Source of the DNA: Thiodiazotropha sp050291245
Lineage (GTDB): Bacteria > Pseudomonadota > Gammaproteobacteria > Chromatiales > Chromatiaceae
Length of the DNA: 64,000 nt
Assembly: GCA_050291245.1 (NCBI GenBank)
Contig: JBNKJP010000022.1
Location: 186,001 to 250,000 of the forward strand
Direction of reading: 5' to 3'
Part shown: positions 53,177 to 61,941 of the stretch, piece by piece
How positions within the stretch are numbered: position 1 is the first letter of the stretch
Layout of the letters: each line of letters begins with the position of its first letter
Notes under the pieces: model-generated
The model's database searches: none
The model's input: the letters and a program-made list of their open reading frames with translations, nothing else
Told to the model about the DNA's origin: nothing
Made by a program: the position numbers and the translations under genes

Positions 53177-53695
53177 GTGATCATGACATATCGGTATCTC
53201 ACACAGGGCCTGATCGGCCTGCTTTTAAGCGGCTGGATACTGGCCGCACCGGCGACCGCCGAGGCCGCGACGGAAGGCCAGCTTGCCCCCGACTTCACCC
53301 TCAAGAGCCGAAGTGGGGAAAACATCAAGCTGAGCGAACTGCGCGGCAACGTGGTGATGGTGAATTTCTGGGCCTCCTGGTGTGGCCCCTGCCGTCAGGA
53401 GATGCCCCTGTTGCAACAGTTGTACGAGCGTTATAAGGACATGGGTTTCACCCTGCTCGGGGTGAATGTGGATGAGGAACCCGGCGCCGGAGACAAGGTG
53501 CTGAAAGAGATCCCGGTGAGTTTTCCCGTGCTCTATGACCCGAAAAACCAGGTCAGCCAGACCTACGATGTCAAGGCGATGCCCAGTACCTTCATGATCG
53601 ACCGGGACGGCAAGGTGCGTCATCTGCACAAGGGTTACATGCCCGGCTATGAAGATGAGTATCAACAACAGATCAGAAGCCTGTTGCGGGAATGA
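53177..53695 (+). CDS. TlpA-type periplasmic thioredoxin
   Basis: 172 residues from a GTG at 53177, six bases after AGAGG. The signal peptide (about 1-30) ends ATAEAA. The thioredoxin fold has the active site WASWCGPCRQEMP, the TlpA/ResA-like GVNVDEEPG and the cis-Pro motif AMPSTFMID. Likely roles are reduction of CxxCH cysteines before haem attachment or maturation of the neighbouring cysteine-rich DUF4266 protein. Confidence 0.92.
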   Translation: MIMTYRYLTQGLIGLLLSGWILAAPATAEAATEGQLAPDFTLKSRSGENIKLSELRGNVVMVNFWASWCGPCRQEMPLLQQLYERYKDMGFTLLGVNVDEEPGAGDKVLKEIPVSFPVLYDPKNQVSQTYDVKAMPSTFMIDRDGKVRHLHKGYMPGYEDEYQQQIRSLLRE

Positions 53696-53934
53696 ACATG
53701 CCGCGCCTGCCGAGTCCCAACCGGTTTCTGTCTGTGATCGCGCTCAGCCTGCTGATGGTGGGTTGCAGTGTGGAACCCTGGGTGCAGCCCTATGAACGGG
53801 CGCATCTGGCCGATCCCATCATGAGTTTCGATCGCAATCCCATTTCCAGTGGGTACAGCAGCCATGTCTATCAGATCCGGGAGTCGGCGCGGGGCGCCGA
53901 AGGTGGAGGAGGGGGCGGCTGTGGCTGTAACTGA
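53692..53934 (+). CDS. DUF4266 small lipoprotein
   Basis: 80 residues, ATGA-coupled to the thioredoxin gene. The lipobox is LMVGC. The conserved VQPYERAHLADPIM and the C-terminal GGGGGGCGCN are DUF4266 hallmarks. The Cys-x-Cys end may bind a metal or a cofactor. The Gly-rich codons contain the ribosome-binding site of the next gene. Confidence 0.88.
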   Translation: MNMPRLPSPNRFLSVIALSLLMVGCSVEPWVQPYERAHLADPIMSFDRNPISSGYSSHVYQIRESARGAEGGGGGGCGCN

Positions 53935-55084
53935 GACCCGATGGCGCTACCTGGCCGGCGGTGTCGTCCTGGCGCTGCTGAGCGGTGTGCCGGGTACCGG
54001 CACCCTGTTCGCCACGGTGCTTCCCGAGGACCGGGCGGATGTGATGTATCACCGTTACGATGGTGGGGGGATCGAGGTGGATGGCCCGACTCTGCAGGTG
54101 CGCAAGTCCGTGGGGGAGTCCTTCTCCGTCTCCGCCGACTATGCGGTGGACAGTATCTCAAGCGCCTCGGTGGATGTGGTGAGCATGGCCTCTCCCTACA
54201 CCGAAGAGCGAAAGGAGACCACTCTGTCGGTGGACTATCTGCATAACAAGACTCTGATGTCGCTATCGATGATCAAGAGTGACGAAAGCGACTATCTGTC
54301 AGAAACCGGCAGTTTCAATATCAGCCACGACATGTTTGGCGATCTCACCACTGTGACCCTGGGCTATTCGGTGGGTAATGACGATATCAGCCGAAATGGG
54401 GATGAGGATTTCTCGGAAACGGCGAAGCGCCAGAACTACCGGGTCAGTCTGACCCAGGTATTGAGCAAGGAGAGTATCGCCGCGATCAACTGGGAGACCA
54501 TCACCGATGATGGATTTCTGGGTAGTGCCTATCGCTCCTATCGGTATCTCGATCCACTGAGCGAAAAGGGCTACAGCCTGTTGCCGGAAAACTACCCGAG
54601 GACCCGGACCAGCAACGCCTTGGCGTTTAAACTCAAATACTATCTTCCCTACCGGGCCGCATTGAGCGGCGAATATCGCTATTTCAGCGACACCTGGGGT
54701 GTCAGTGCCAACAATGTGGAGATTGGCTATTCTCACCCCTTTCGGGATCATTGGATTTTCGATGTCCGCTACCGTTATTACACCCAGGAGGGCGCGGACT
54801 TCTACAGTGACCTGTTTTCACGACGAGGGGCCTATACCTATATGGCGCGGGACAAGGAGCTGAGCACTTTTCAGAGCCATACGCTCGGCTTCGGAGTCAG
54901 CTACGAACTTAAACCGGCGTTTTGGCAGTTCATTGATCGCGGCAGTTTCAACCTGGATTTTGACTACATGCGCTACAGCTATGACGATTTCCGGGACATA
55001 ACCCAGGGCGGTGTTGCGGGTGAGGAACCCCTTTACTCCTACTCCGCGAATGTGGTCAAGGCCTATGTCTCGATCTGGTACTAG
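53921..55084 (+). CDS. DUF3570 outer-membrane barrel-like protein
   Basis: 387 residues from the GTG at 53921, just after GGAGGAGG; an ATG-type start at 53849 lies inside DUF4266 and has no such support. A signal sequence (to about 32, ending FATV) precedes a long series of amphipathic strands and a final aromatic residue (YVSIWY). DUF3570 and DUF4266 genes are usually found together, often with a thioredoxin and ApbE, as here. It may form the outer-membrane part of the system. Confidence 0.88.
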   Translation: MAVTETRWRYLAGGVVLALLSGVPGTGTLFATVLPEDRADVMYHRYDGGGIEVDGPTLQVRKSVGESFSVSADYAVDSISSASVDVVSMASPYTEERKETTLSVDYLHNKTLMSLSMIKSDESDYLSETGSFNISHDMFGDLTTVTLGYSVGNDDISRNGDEDFSETAKRQNYRVSLTQVLSKESIAAINWETITDDGFLGSAYRSYRYLDPLSEKGYSLLPENYPRTRTSNALAFKLKYYLPYRAALSGEYRYFSDTWGVSANNVEIGYSHPFRDHWIFDVRYRYYTQEGADFYSDLFSRRGAYTYMARDKELSTFQSHTLGFGVSYELKPAFWQFIDRGSFNLDFDYMRYSYDDFRDITQGGVAGEEPLYSYSANVVKAYVSIWY

Positions 55085-55095
55085 ATGCCTTCGGC

Positions 55096-55422
55096 AGTTT
55101 TGAGTTTTGAGTTATTAGTTTTGAGTGGATGAGTTCGCTGCGCTCACGGTTTTGTTTGATTTTCTCTCATTGGTCAGGATGTTGGGAAATTCTTGGATCC
55201 GAGTTTTCATGACGGCACATAGCGCAAACTATTGCTACCCCAGCGAAGCAAAAAAAGCCCGCTTAGCCGATGGGAAGAGCTCAGATTTTTTAGATTTCGT
55301 CGAAAAACCAATCTCTTACACTCTGTGCTTGCCATGAACCCGGGGATCTCGGTAATACTCAGTCGTTCCGGACAGGTGCCAGGACTAAACAACTCAAAAC
55401 TCAAAACTTAAAATTCAAAACT
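55096..55422. mobile_element. MITE-like element with 31-bp inverted ends
   Basis: AGTTTTGAGTTTTGAG... at 55096-55126 and its inverted counterpart ...TTCAAAACT at 55392-55422 match in 27 of 31 positions. The 327-bp interior has no convincing gene. No target-site duplication is obvious. The TTTTGAG motif is repetitive, so an origin by local repeat expansion is also possible. Confidence 0.5.
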
Positions 55423-55544
55423 CCTCCGCGGGGGGCTAATTTCTTGGCATCTTCTGTGGCATAATCGGCCGCTGGTTTTTATTCCGTGGGGTATTTGGAC
55501 CTCCGCGGACCGAGTCTCCGATCCTAAAGAAGAGGTTCCTACTC

Positions 55545-55880
55545 ATGAGTTTTTTTATTTCCGACGCAATGGCGGAGGCGGCCCCCGCCGCGGCAGGTCA
55601 GGCGGATGCGATTACCGGTCTGCTGCCATTGGTGATCTTTGGTGCCGTGCTCTACTTCCTGATGATCCGTCCCCAGGTGAAGCGCCAGAAAGAGCACAAA
55701 AAGATGGTCGAAGCCCTGTCCAAGGGCGATGAAGTGGTGACCGCGGGCGGCGTGGCCGGGCGGATTACCGATCTGGGCGAGAACTTCGTCCAGGTGGAGA
55801 TCGCCGAAGGCACCCAGGTCAAGATTCGCCGTCAGGCGGTGGATACCATTCTGCCCAAGGGTTCCCTGAAAGAACTTTAG
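55545..55880 (+). CDS. yajC: Preprotein translocase accessory protein YajC
   Basis: 111 residues, single-span inner-membrane protein. The helix (about 24-42, LLPLVIFGAVLYFLMIRPQ) and the KRQKEHKKMVEAL plus VVTAGGVAGRITDL blocks are diagnostic. It opens the yajC-secD-secF operon. The start has GAAGAGG 8 bp upstream. A plausible extended -10 (TGTGGCATAAT) lies near 55455. Confidence 0.96.
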   Translation: MSFFISDAMAEAAPAAAGQADAITGLLPLVIFGAVLYFLMIRPQVKRQKEHKKMVEALSKGDEVVTAGGVAGRITDLGENFVQVEIAEGTQVKIRRQAVDTILPKGSLKEL

Positions 55881-55956
55881 CCGCGAAAGGGCATCTACAG
55901 TCAGGGCAGTCAGCCGACTGCCCGAGATTCCTAGCTGAACCAAACAAGAAGATACG

Positions 55957-57810
55957 ATGAACCAATACCCACTCTGGAAAAACCTGATGGTTCTGGGAGT
56001 GATTCTGATTGGAGCCCTGTATGCCCTGCCCAACCTTTTCGGGCAGGACCCCTCCATCGAAATCTCCGCCAGCCGCGACGCGGTCATCGACGAAGCCACC
56101 GCGACCCGGATTCGCGACGCCCTGTCGGAAGATCAGATTACACCCAAGGGAACGGAAATCCGCGATAAAAAGCTCCTGGTGCGTTTTAACCAGTCCGAAG
56201 ACCAGTTGCGGGCGATGGACCGTATCGTCGCCACCTTGGGAGACAACTATACGGCTGCCCTGACCCTTTCGCCGGATCTGCCCGATTGGCTGAGGGCCCT
56301 GGGGGCCGAGCCCATGTACCTGGGTCTGGATTTGCGGGGTGGTATCTACGTGCTCATCGATGTGGATATGGAGACCGCTCTCCAACAGGCCGCGGAGCGC
56401 TACAGTGACGACATCCGGACCCTGCTGCGCGAGAAACGCATACATGGGGTGCGTATTACCCGGGATGGGGAACGGGTGGTGCTGAAGATGGAAAAGGCCG
56501 CCATTCGGGATGAAGTCGCCAACCTGGTGGGTAACGAGTTTCGCTCCCTGAATCTGGAGGAAGTGGATGAGGCGGACGGATTGCTGTTGAAACTGAGTCT
56601 GTCGCCCAAGGAACGCCAGGATGTGCAGAAATTCGCTCTGCAGCAGAACATCACCACCCTGCGCAACCGGGTCAACGCCCTGGGTGTTTCCGAGCCCTCG
56701 ATTCAACAGCAGGGCCTTCGGCGCATCGTGGTGCAGCTGCCGGGTGCTCAGGATCCGGCCAAGATCAAGGAGATTCTCGGTGCGACCGCGACCCTGGAAT
56801 ATCGTCTGGTGGACACCGAACACAGTGTCGTGGACGCGGTGAACGGCCGGGTGCCGATTGGCTCATCCCTTTACCATGAACGTGACGGCCAGCCGATTCT
56901 GTTGAAGAAACGGGTCATCGTCACCGGTAACCAGATCGTCGATGCCTCGTCCGGTCTCGATCAGCAAAACGGCAGTCCTGCGGTGTTCGTCAGTCTCGAT
57001 GGGGTGGGCGCCAAGCGTATGCGCAACATGACCACAGAGAATGTCGGCCGACCCATGGCGGTGGTGTTCATCGAAAACCGTCCGGTCACCCGCGTGGTGG
57101 ACGGGGAAACCGTGAAGACCACCCAGAAGGTAGAGGAAGTTATCTCGGTGGCCAGCATCAAGGAACCCTTCGGTAAGCGTTTTCAGACCACCGGCCTGGA
57201 CAGCACCGAAGAGGCCCACGATCTGGCGCTGCTGCTGCGCGCCGGCGCTCTGGCGGCCCCTATCGAGATCGTTGAGGAACGCACCATCGGTCCCAGCCTC
57301 GGTCAGGACAGTATCGATCAGGGCTTCAAGTCCGTGGTGATCGGGCTGGTGCTGGTAATGATCTTCATGGCGGTCTACTACCGGATGTTCGGTCTGGTGG
57401 CGGATCTGGCTCTGGGCATGAACCTGATCCTGATCGTCGCCCTGTTGTCGATGCTGCAGGCTACCCTGACCCTGCCGGGTATTGCCGGTATCGTACTCAC
57501 CGTGGGTATGGCAGTGGATGCCAACGTGCTGATCTTTGAACGTATCCGCGAGGAGATCGCTAACGGCAGTACGCCCCAGGCAAGCATCCAGGCGGGTTAT
57601 GAGAAGGCCTTTTCAACGATCATCGACGCCAATATCACCACCCTGATCGCCGCCATCGTGCTGTTCAGTTTCGGCACCGGCCCGATCAAGGGGTTTGCGG
57701 TGACCCTGGCGCTGGGTATCGTAACCTCCATGTTCACCGCTATTATCGGTACCCGGGCGGTAGTCAACCTGCTTTACGGCCGTAAGCGGATCAAGTCTCT
57801 GGCAATCTGA
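55957..57810 (+). CDS. secD: Protein translocase subunit SecD
   Basis: 617 residues, normal length for SecD, six membrane helices. The N-terminal helix is followed by the large periplasmic P1 domain (LGLDLRGGIYVLIDVD, NTLRNRVNALGVSEP), and then the RND-like core with GPSLGQDSIDQGFKS and GMAVDANVLIFERIREE (the Asp involved in proton coupling). With SecF and YajC it uses the proton motive force to help pull proteins across the membrane. Confidence 0.98.
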   Translation: MNQYPLWKNLMVLGVILIGALYALPNLFGQDPSIEISASRDAVIDEATATRIRDALSEDQITPKGTEIRDKKLLVRFNQSEDQLRAMDRIVATLGDNYTAALTLSPDLPDWLRALGAEPMYLGLDLRGGIYVLIDVDMETALQQAAERYSDDIRTLLREKRIHGVRITRDGERVVLKMEKAAIRDEVANLVGNEFRSLNLEEVDEADGLLLKLSLSPKERQDVQKFALQQNITTLRNRVNALGVSEPSIQQQGLRRIVVQLPGAQDPAKIKEILGATATLEYRLVDTEHSVVDAVNGRVPIGSSLYHERDGQPILLKKRVIVTGNQIVDASSGLDQQNGSPAVFVSLDGVGAKRMRNMTTENVGRPMAVVFIENRPVTRVVDGETVKTTQKVEEVISVASIKEPFGKRFQTTGLDSTEEAHDLALLLRAGALAAPIEIVEERTIGPSLGQDSIDQGFKSVVIGLVLVMIFMAVYYRMFGLVADLALGMNLILIVALLSMLQATLTLPGIAGIVLTVGMAVDANVLIFERIREEIANGSTPQASIQAGYEKAFSTIIDANITTLIAAIVLFSFGTGPIKGFAVTLALGIVTSMFTAIIGTRAVVNLLYGRKRIKSLAI

Positions 57811-57825
57811 GATAGGGTGAAACAG

Positions 57826-58761
57826 ATGCAGTTTTTTAAAAATAATACCGCCATCGATTTCATGGGCAAGCGCCGTCTGGCGACCCTGTTCTCCGGAATC
57901 CTGATTCTCATCTCTTTGGGTGCCCTGATCGTCCGGGGTCTCAATTTCGGTATCGACTTCACCGGCGGAACCCTGATCGAAGTGAAATTTCCCCAGGCGG
58001 TGGAACTCACCGATGTGCGTTCAGCCATCTCAAAGGGGGGCTTCGATGAGGCGGTGGTCCAGCACTTCGGCACCTCTCAGGAGGTTCTGATCCGCCTGGC
58101 GCCCCAGGAGAACACCGAAAGCGCTAAGATCAGCGATCAGGCCTTTGCCGCCCTGAAAGGCATCGATGCCCAGGCGGATCTGCGCCGGGTGGAGTTCGTC
58201 GGTCCCCAGGTGGGTGATGAGTTGACCGAAGACGGCGGACTGGCGCTGCTCTATTCCCTGATCGGTATCCTGATCTATGTCGGGCTGCGTTTCGAATACC
58301 GTTTCGCGGTCGGATCGGTGATCGCTCTGGTCCACGATGTGATGATCACCCTCGGATTCTTTTCCCTGTTCCAGGTGGAGTTCGATCTACCGGTACTGGC
58401 CGCGGTGCTGGCGGTGATCGGTTACTCCCTGAACGATACCATCGTGGTGTTCGACCGCATTCGCGAGAATTTCCGCAAGGTGCGCAAAGGAGAGACCGTT
58501 GAGATCATCAACGGTTCGATCAATCAGACCCTCTCCAGAACCCTCATCACCTCGGGCACCACCCTGCTGGTGCTGGTGGCCCTGCTGCTGTTCGGCGGGG
58601 AGATCATTCGTGGGTTTTCACTGGCGTTGATCGTAGGCATCGTGGTGGGCACCTACTCCTCCATCTACGTGGCGAGTACCTCGGTGATTGCCATGGGCGT
58701 GAGTCGCGCGGATCTGATGCCGGTCAAGAAGGAGGATGGCGCGGTCGACGATATGCCGTGA
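57826..58761 (+). CDS. secF: Protein translocase subunit SecF
   Basis: 311 residues from the ATG at 57826, with AGGG eight bases upstream; a GTG at 57817 adds three residues. SecF motifs: FGIDFTGGTLIEV near the start, the second half GYSLNDTIVVFDRIRENFRK and NQTLSRTLITSGTTLLV. Six membrane helices. It is partner of SecD, with which it is coupled 15 bp away. Confidence 0.98.
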   Translation: MQFFKNNTAIDFMGKRRLATLFSGILILISLGALIVRGLNFGIDFTGGTLIEVKFPQAVELTDVRSAISKGGFDEAVVQHFGTSQEVLIRLAPQENTESAKISDQAFAALKGIDAQADLRRVEFVGPQVGDELTEDGGLALLYSLIGILIYVGLRFEYRFAVGSVIALVHDVMITLGFFSLFQVEFDLPVLAAVLAVIGYSLNDTIVVFDRIRENFRKVRKGETVEIINGSINQTLSRTLITSGTTLLVLVALLLFGGEIIRGFSLALIVGIVVGTYSSIYVASTSVIAMGVSRADLMPVKKEDGAVDDMP

Positions 58762-58841
58762 ACCCATCTGTCAGGTAGCCCGCGGCAAAAGGCGACCTGG
58801 CGGATGGTTTGACAGGCCGCTTTGCTTTTTAGGTGCGGAGA

Positions 58842-59027
58842 TTATTCGGAATTTCCGCTTTCCTCGTTTTCAGACAAGGAGGTCAGGGCAACGCCGGTAT
58901 AACCCGCACAATAAGATGGGTTACTTGCGGATTGTGAAACATCCCTCAAATCACTCAATACATCTCGCATGACTCTTTCCAGGGCCTTATCGCTCAATTT
59001 CCTGGTTTTATTCTCTTCATCTTGCAT
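58842..59027 (-). CDS. Small hypothetical protein
   Basis: 61 residues, charged, with ALERVMRDVLSDLRD helix followed by a Ser-rich tail. GGAcctg-type purines lie about 10 bp upstream. No family recognised. It lies in the 516-bp gap between secF and suhB. It may be real, but length and composition alone do not prove it. The rest of the gap holds nothing else I can support. Confidence 0.35.
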   Translation of the reverse strand: MQDEENKTRKLSDKALERVMRDVLSDLRDVSQSASNPSYCAGYTGVALTSLSENEESGNSE

Positions 59028-59277
59028 ACGTTCAGGTCCATTCTGGTAGTTGTTGCACTACACCTGAACTAACGGTTGGATGTCCCCAATCTTGAGGCGC
59101 AAAATCACAAGAAACGTCAATCTGTGAATTGGATTCACGCCCTTGGGAAGTAAACATAACTTGTAGAAACAATCCGTTAATGACAGATCGTCATGAAACG
59201 TGAAACGCTCAGTGAATGGAATTCCGTGAATTGCAGGAGGCCGTGCAATCAGGGGTTTGTGGGTCCCCGGAACCGGG

Positions 59278-60075
59278 TCAGGCTTTGAGCTTATCGTCCA
59301 GATGCGGAAGGATGCGTTTGAGCATGGCGTTGTGAACTTTCATGTTTCCCGCCAACACGTTCCCGGTTTCCAGGAAGCGCTCACCCCCACCGATGTCGGT
59401 GACCAGGCCTCCTGCCTCGCGTACCAGCAGGGCACCCGCGGCAAAATCCCATTCACTCAGTCCCAGCTCCCAGAAACCGTCGATACGGCCCGCGGCCAGG
59501 TAGGCGAAGTCCAGGGCGGCCGAGCCGGGTCTGCGTACCCCGGCACTGTCCTTGAGCAGGTCCCGCATCATGCCGAGATAGTTGTCGATAAAGCGGAAGT
59601 CCCGGTAGGGGATACCGGTTCCCAGCAAAGCACCGTTCAATCCTTTGCGGGGAGAGACACGGATCTTGCGATCATTGAGCAGGGCGCCATCGCCGCGACT
59701 GGCGGTAAACATCTCCTCGTGCAAGGGGTCGTAGACCACCCCGGCCTCCAGCCGGCCCTTGACCTTCAGGGCAATGGACACCGAGAACTGGGGGAACCCG
59801 TGGAGATAGTTGGTGGTGCCGTCGAGGGGATCGATCACCCACTGGTACTCGTCTCCCTGATGCTGGCCGCTCTCCTCGGCGAGGATGGCGTGATGGGGAT
59901 ATTTCGAGCGCAGTACGTCGATGATCGCCGCTTCGGCATTTCGATCGACCTCGGTGACAAAGTCATTGTTGCCCTTGTCTGCGATGGTCAACCGGTCGAG
60001 CCGGTCGAAACTGCGGGTGATGATACGTCCCGCCTCACGGGCGGCGCGAACTGCGATGGTTACCATGGGATTCAT
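59278..60075 (-). CDS. suhB: Inositol-1-monophosphatase family protein SuhB
   Basis: 265 residues, standard length. Metal-binding motifs: the EESG site, the core DPLDGTTNYLHGFP and the C-terminal SEWDFAAGALLVREAGG. SuhB dephosphorylates inositol monophosphate and, in E. coli, associates with rRNA antitermination complexes. It is divergent from trmJ, a common arrangement. Confidence 0.96.
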   Translation of the reverse strand: MNPMVTIAVRAAREAGRIITRSFDRLDRLTIADKGNNDFVTEVDRNAEAAIIDVLRSKYPHHAILAEESGQHQGDEYQWVIDPLDGTTNYLHGFPQFSVSIALKVKGRLEAGVVYDPLHEEMFTASRGDGALLNDRKIRVSPRKGLNGALLGTGIPYRDFRFIDNYLGMMRDLLKDSAGVRRPGSAALDFAYLAAGRIDGFWELGLSEWDFAAGALLVREAGGLVTDIGGGERFLETGNVLAGNMKVHNAMLKRILPHLDDKLKA

Positions 60076-60177
60076 GGGCGGCGAGGATACCGCATGTCTG
60101 CGGAGGGATAAACTATTTTTCCGGGGATGCCGCCCAACGCTACTCTTGGAGGGGGGGATCCGGTACCCTTGCGCGCT

Positions 60178-60903
60178 ATGTTAGAGAACATCCGTATAGT
60201 ACTGGTCGATACCAGCCATCCCGGCAATATAGGCGCTACGGCACGGGCCATGAAAAACATGTGCCTGGAACGGCTTACCCTGGTCACGCCGCAAATCTAC
60301 CCCCACGCGGAGGCGACCTCCCGAGCCTCGGGGGCGGATGATGTGCTGCAGCGGGCCCGGGTCGTTTCGTCACTGGACGAAGCCCTGATCGGCTGCCGTC
60401 TGGTGGTTGGTACCAGCGCCCGGGCGCGCAGTGTCAACTGGCCCGTCGTCTCCCCCAGGGAGGCGGCGGTGAGAATGGTGCAGGAGTCCAGTCAGGGCGA
60501 GGTGGCCCTGGTGTTCGGCCGGGAGCGCTCGGGATTGAGTAACGAAGAGCTGGACCGGTGTACCTTCCTGGTCCACATTCCGACGAACTCGGCCTACAGT
60601 TCGCTGAATCTCGGGGCGGCGGTACAGGTGCTTAGTTACGAGATCTATCAGGCCAGTCTGGAAGGATCGGCTCCGATCGATACGACGCCCAGGGATCTGG
60701 CTACCGCCGATATGCTGCAGAGTTTTCATGGTCACCTGGAGCAGGTGTTGGAGGATATCGGGTTTACCGCGAACCGACAGTCTGAAAAGTTACTGAGGCG
60801 CTTGCGCAGTCTGTTTCAGCGGGCCCGACTCGACAAGGATGAGATCAACATTCTGCGAGGTATCCTGAGCGCCGTGCAAGGGCGAAAATCCATGCGGCGC
60901 TGA
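60178..60903 (+). CDS. trmJ: tRNA (cytidine/uridine-2'-O-)-methyltransferase TrmJ
   Basis: 241 residues from the ATG at 60178; upstream frame is not supported. SPOUT-family motifs: NIRIVLVDTSHPGNIGATARAM near the start, LVFGRERSGLSNEEL, and the knot segment IPTNSAYSSLNLGAAVQVLSYE. TrmJ methylates the 2'-O of nucleotide 32 in several tRNAs. Confidence 0.95.
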   Translation: MLENIRIVLVDTSHPGNIGATARAMKNMCLERLTLVTPQIYPHAEATSRASGADDVLQRARVVSSLDEALIGCRLVVGTSARARSVNWPVVSPREAAVRMVQESSQGEVALVFGRERSGLSNEELDRCTFLVHIPTNSAYSSLNLGAAVQVLSYEIYQASLEGSAPIDTTPRDLATADMLQSFHGHLEQVLEDIGFTANRQSEKLLRRLRSLFQRARLDKDEINILRGILSAVQGRKSMRR

Positions 60904-61244
60904 ATCAGCGTTTTGTGCGGAGATATTCTACCGGATAGCGCCGAATCCCCCCTCATCCGTGTGTCCAGGGCGAGAGCATCCGCGGGCGCGCAACGGATCC
61001 AGTCATGCGAAGCACCTTCATGCGGCTGACAACAACCTATTTTGTTGCCGGATAAATGAATATCCGTTTAATTCCTATTCGTGATACGCAACATCAGAGA
61101 GCCTATATTTGAGGGGGCTGGACAGAACCGGAGATGCCATGGACAAAGATGCAGGTATTTCAGTTCTCCCGCATGCTGATGATTTTTTACTGAGAAATTC
61201 ATCAGACATGTATCAACCGCAGCACATTAAAGGGAAATAATACT
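60904..61244. other. Intergenic stretch before the PEP-CTERM-like gene
   Basis: 341 bp with no supported gene. A dyad CGGATA-AATGAA-TATCCG lies near 61050-61068, AT-rich and about 180 bp before the gene. It may be a regulatory site; no sigma-54 promoter (TGGC-N-GC) was seen. An AAAGGGA ribosome-binding site lies just before 61245. Confidence 0.4.
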
Positions 61245-61922
61245 ATGAAAAAAGATATACATGGATTGCTTCGACTGGGTTTTGGATTATTGAGCCTGAT
61301 ATCCTTTAGCGCTACCGCGGCGTTGGTTGAATACAGGGGCTCAAAGAGCATGGTTATCGATGGTGTTGAGAGAAATGTCGCACTCTCGTTAACCATCGAC
61401 AATGAATTTCCGCTGTTTCACGCTACATTACAACACATGTACGACAACTACCCGCCTTCAGCCCATGTTGATGAATACTATGGTGGTTTTGATATCCATA
61501 ATTCCTCGTTAAACATCGAGGGCGCCGCTCCAATAACCGGGAGTGGAGGCACATTCTTTGTCTGGGTTACCGACATCGTCAGTACGGGAAGTGGCTACGA
61601 TTTTGATATTTCCGCGTTGCAGCTGTTTACTGAGGATGTGGTTACCGATTGGAGCCAGCACAGTCGGATTCAATTTCTGGAGGATTCCGGTGAACCCTAT
61701 CGTTGGGACTCGTGGTGGGGGGATTCGCCAACCAATGACCTACCGGCATTGATGGGAGTGACACGCTTGGATGTGATGGGCGCAGGAGAGTATTCCGGAT
61801 GGTACAATCTGGCTGCTGATCCGCTGCTGTTGCGTCCTGTTCCCTTACCCGCGGCAGCCTGGTTGTTTAGTTGTGGGTTGATGAGTTTGTTGGGTGTTGT
61901 ACGGAGAAACAAGCGGCGATAG
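61245..61922 (+). CDS. PEP-CTERM/VPLPA-type exported protein
   Basis: 225 residues. Signal peptide (about 1-25, ending SATAA), a secreted body rich in Ser, Thr and aromatic residues, and a C-terminal sorting tail: VPLPAAAWLFSCGLMSLLG, then a basic VVRRNKRR end. This is the VPLPA-type variant of PEP-CTERM, processed by an exosortase (not in the window). The body is unassigned. It predicts that the organism encodes an exosortase/EPS export system elsewhere. Confidence 0.82.
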   Translation: MKKDIHGLLRLGFGLLSLISFSATAALVEYRGSKSMVIDGVERNVALSLTIDNEFPLFHATLQHMYDNYPPSAHVDEYYGGFDIHNSSLNIEGAAPITGSGGTFFVWVTDIVSTGSGYDFDISALQLFTEDVVTDWSQHSRIQFLEDSGEPYRWDSWWGDSPTNDLPALMGVTRLDVMGAGEYSGWYNLAADPLLLRPVPLPAAAWLFSCGLMSLLGVVRRNKRR

Positions 61923-61941
61923 GCTAGTAGAGGACACTACA

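Noticed and set aside
58770..58835. Intrinsic terminator after secF
   Set aside because: A T run is present but the neighbouring arms do not pair well enough for a convincing stem.
61040..61244. Sigma-54 promoter for the VPLPA-type gene
   Set aside because: No TGGC-N8-GC spacing could be found in the upstream region.
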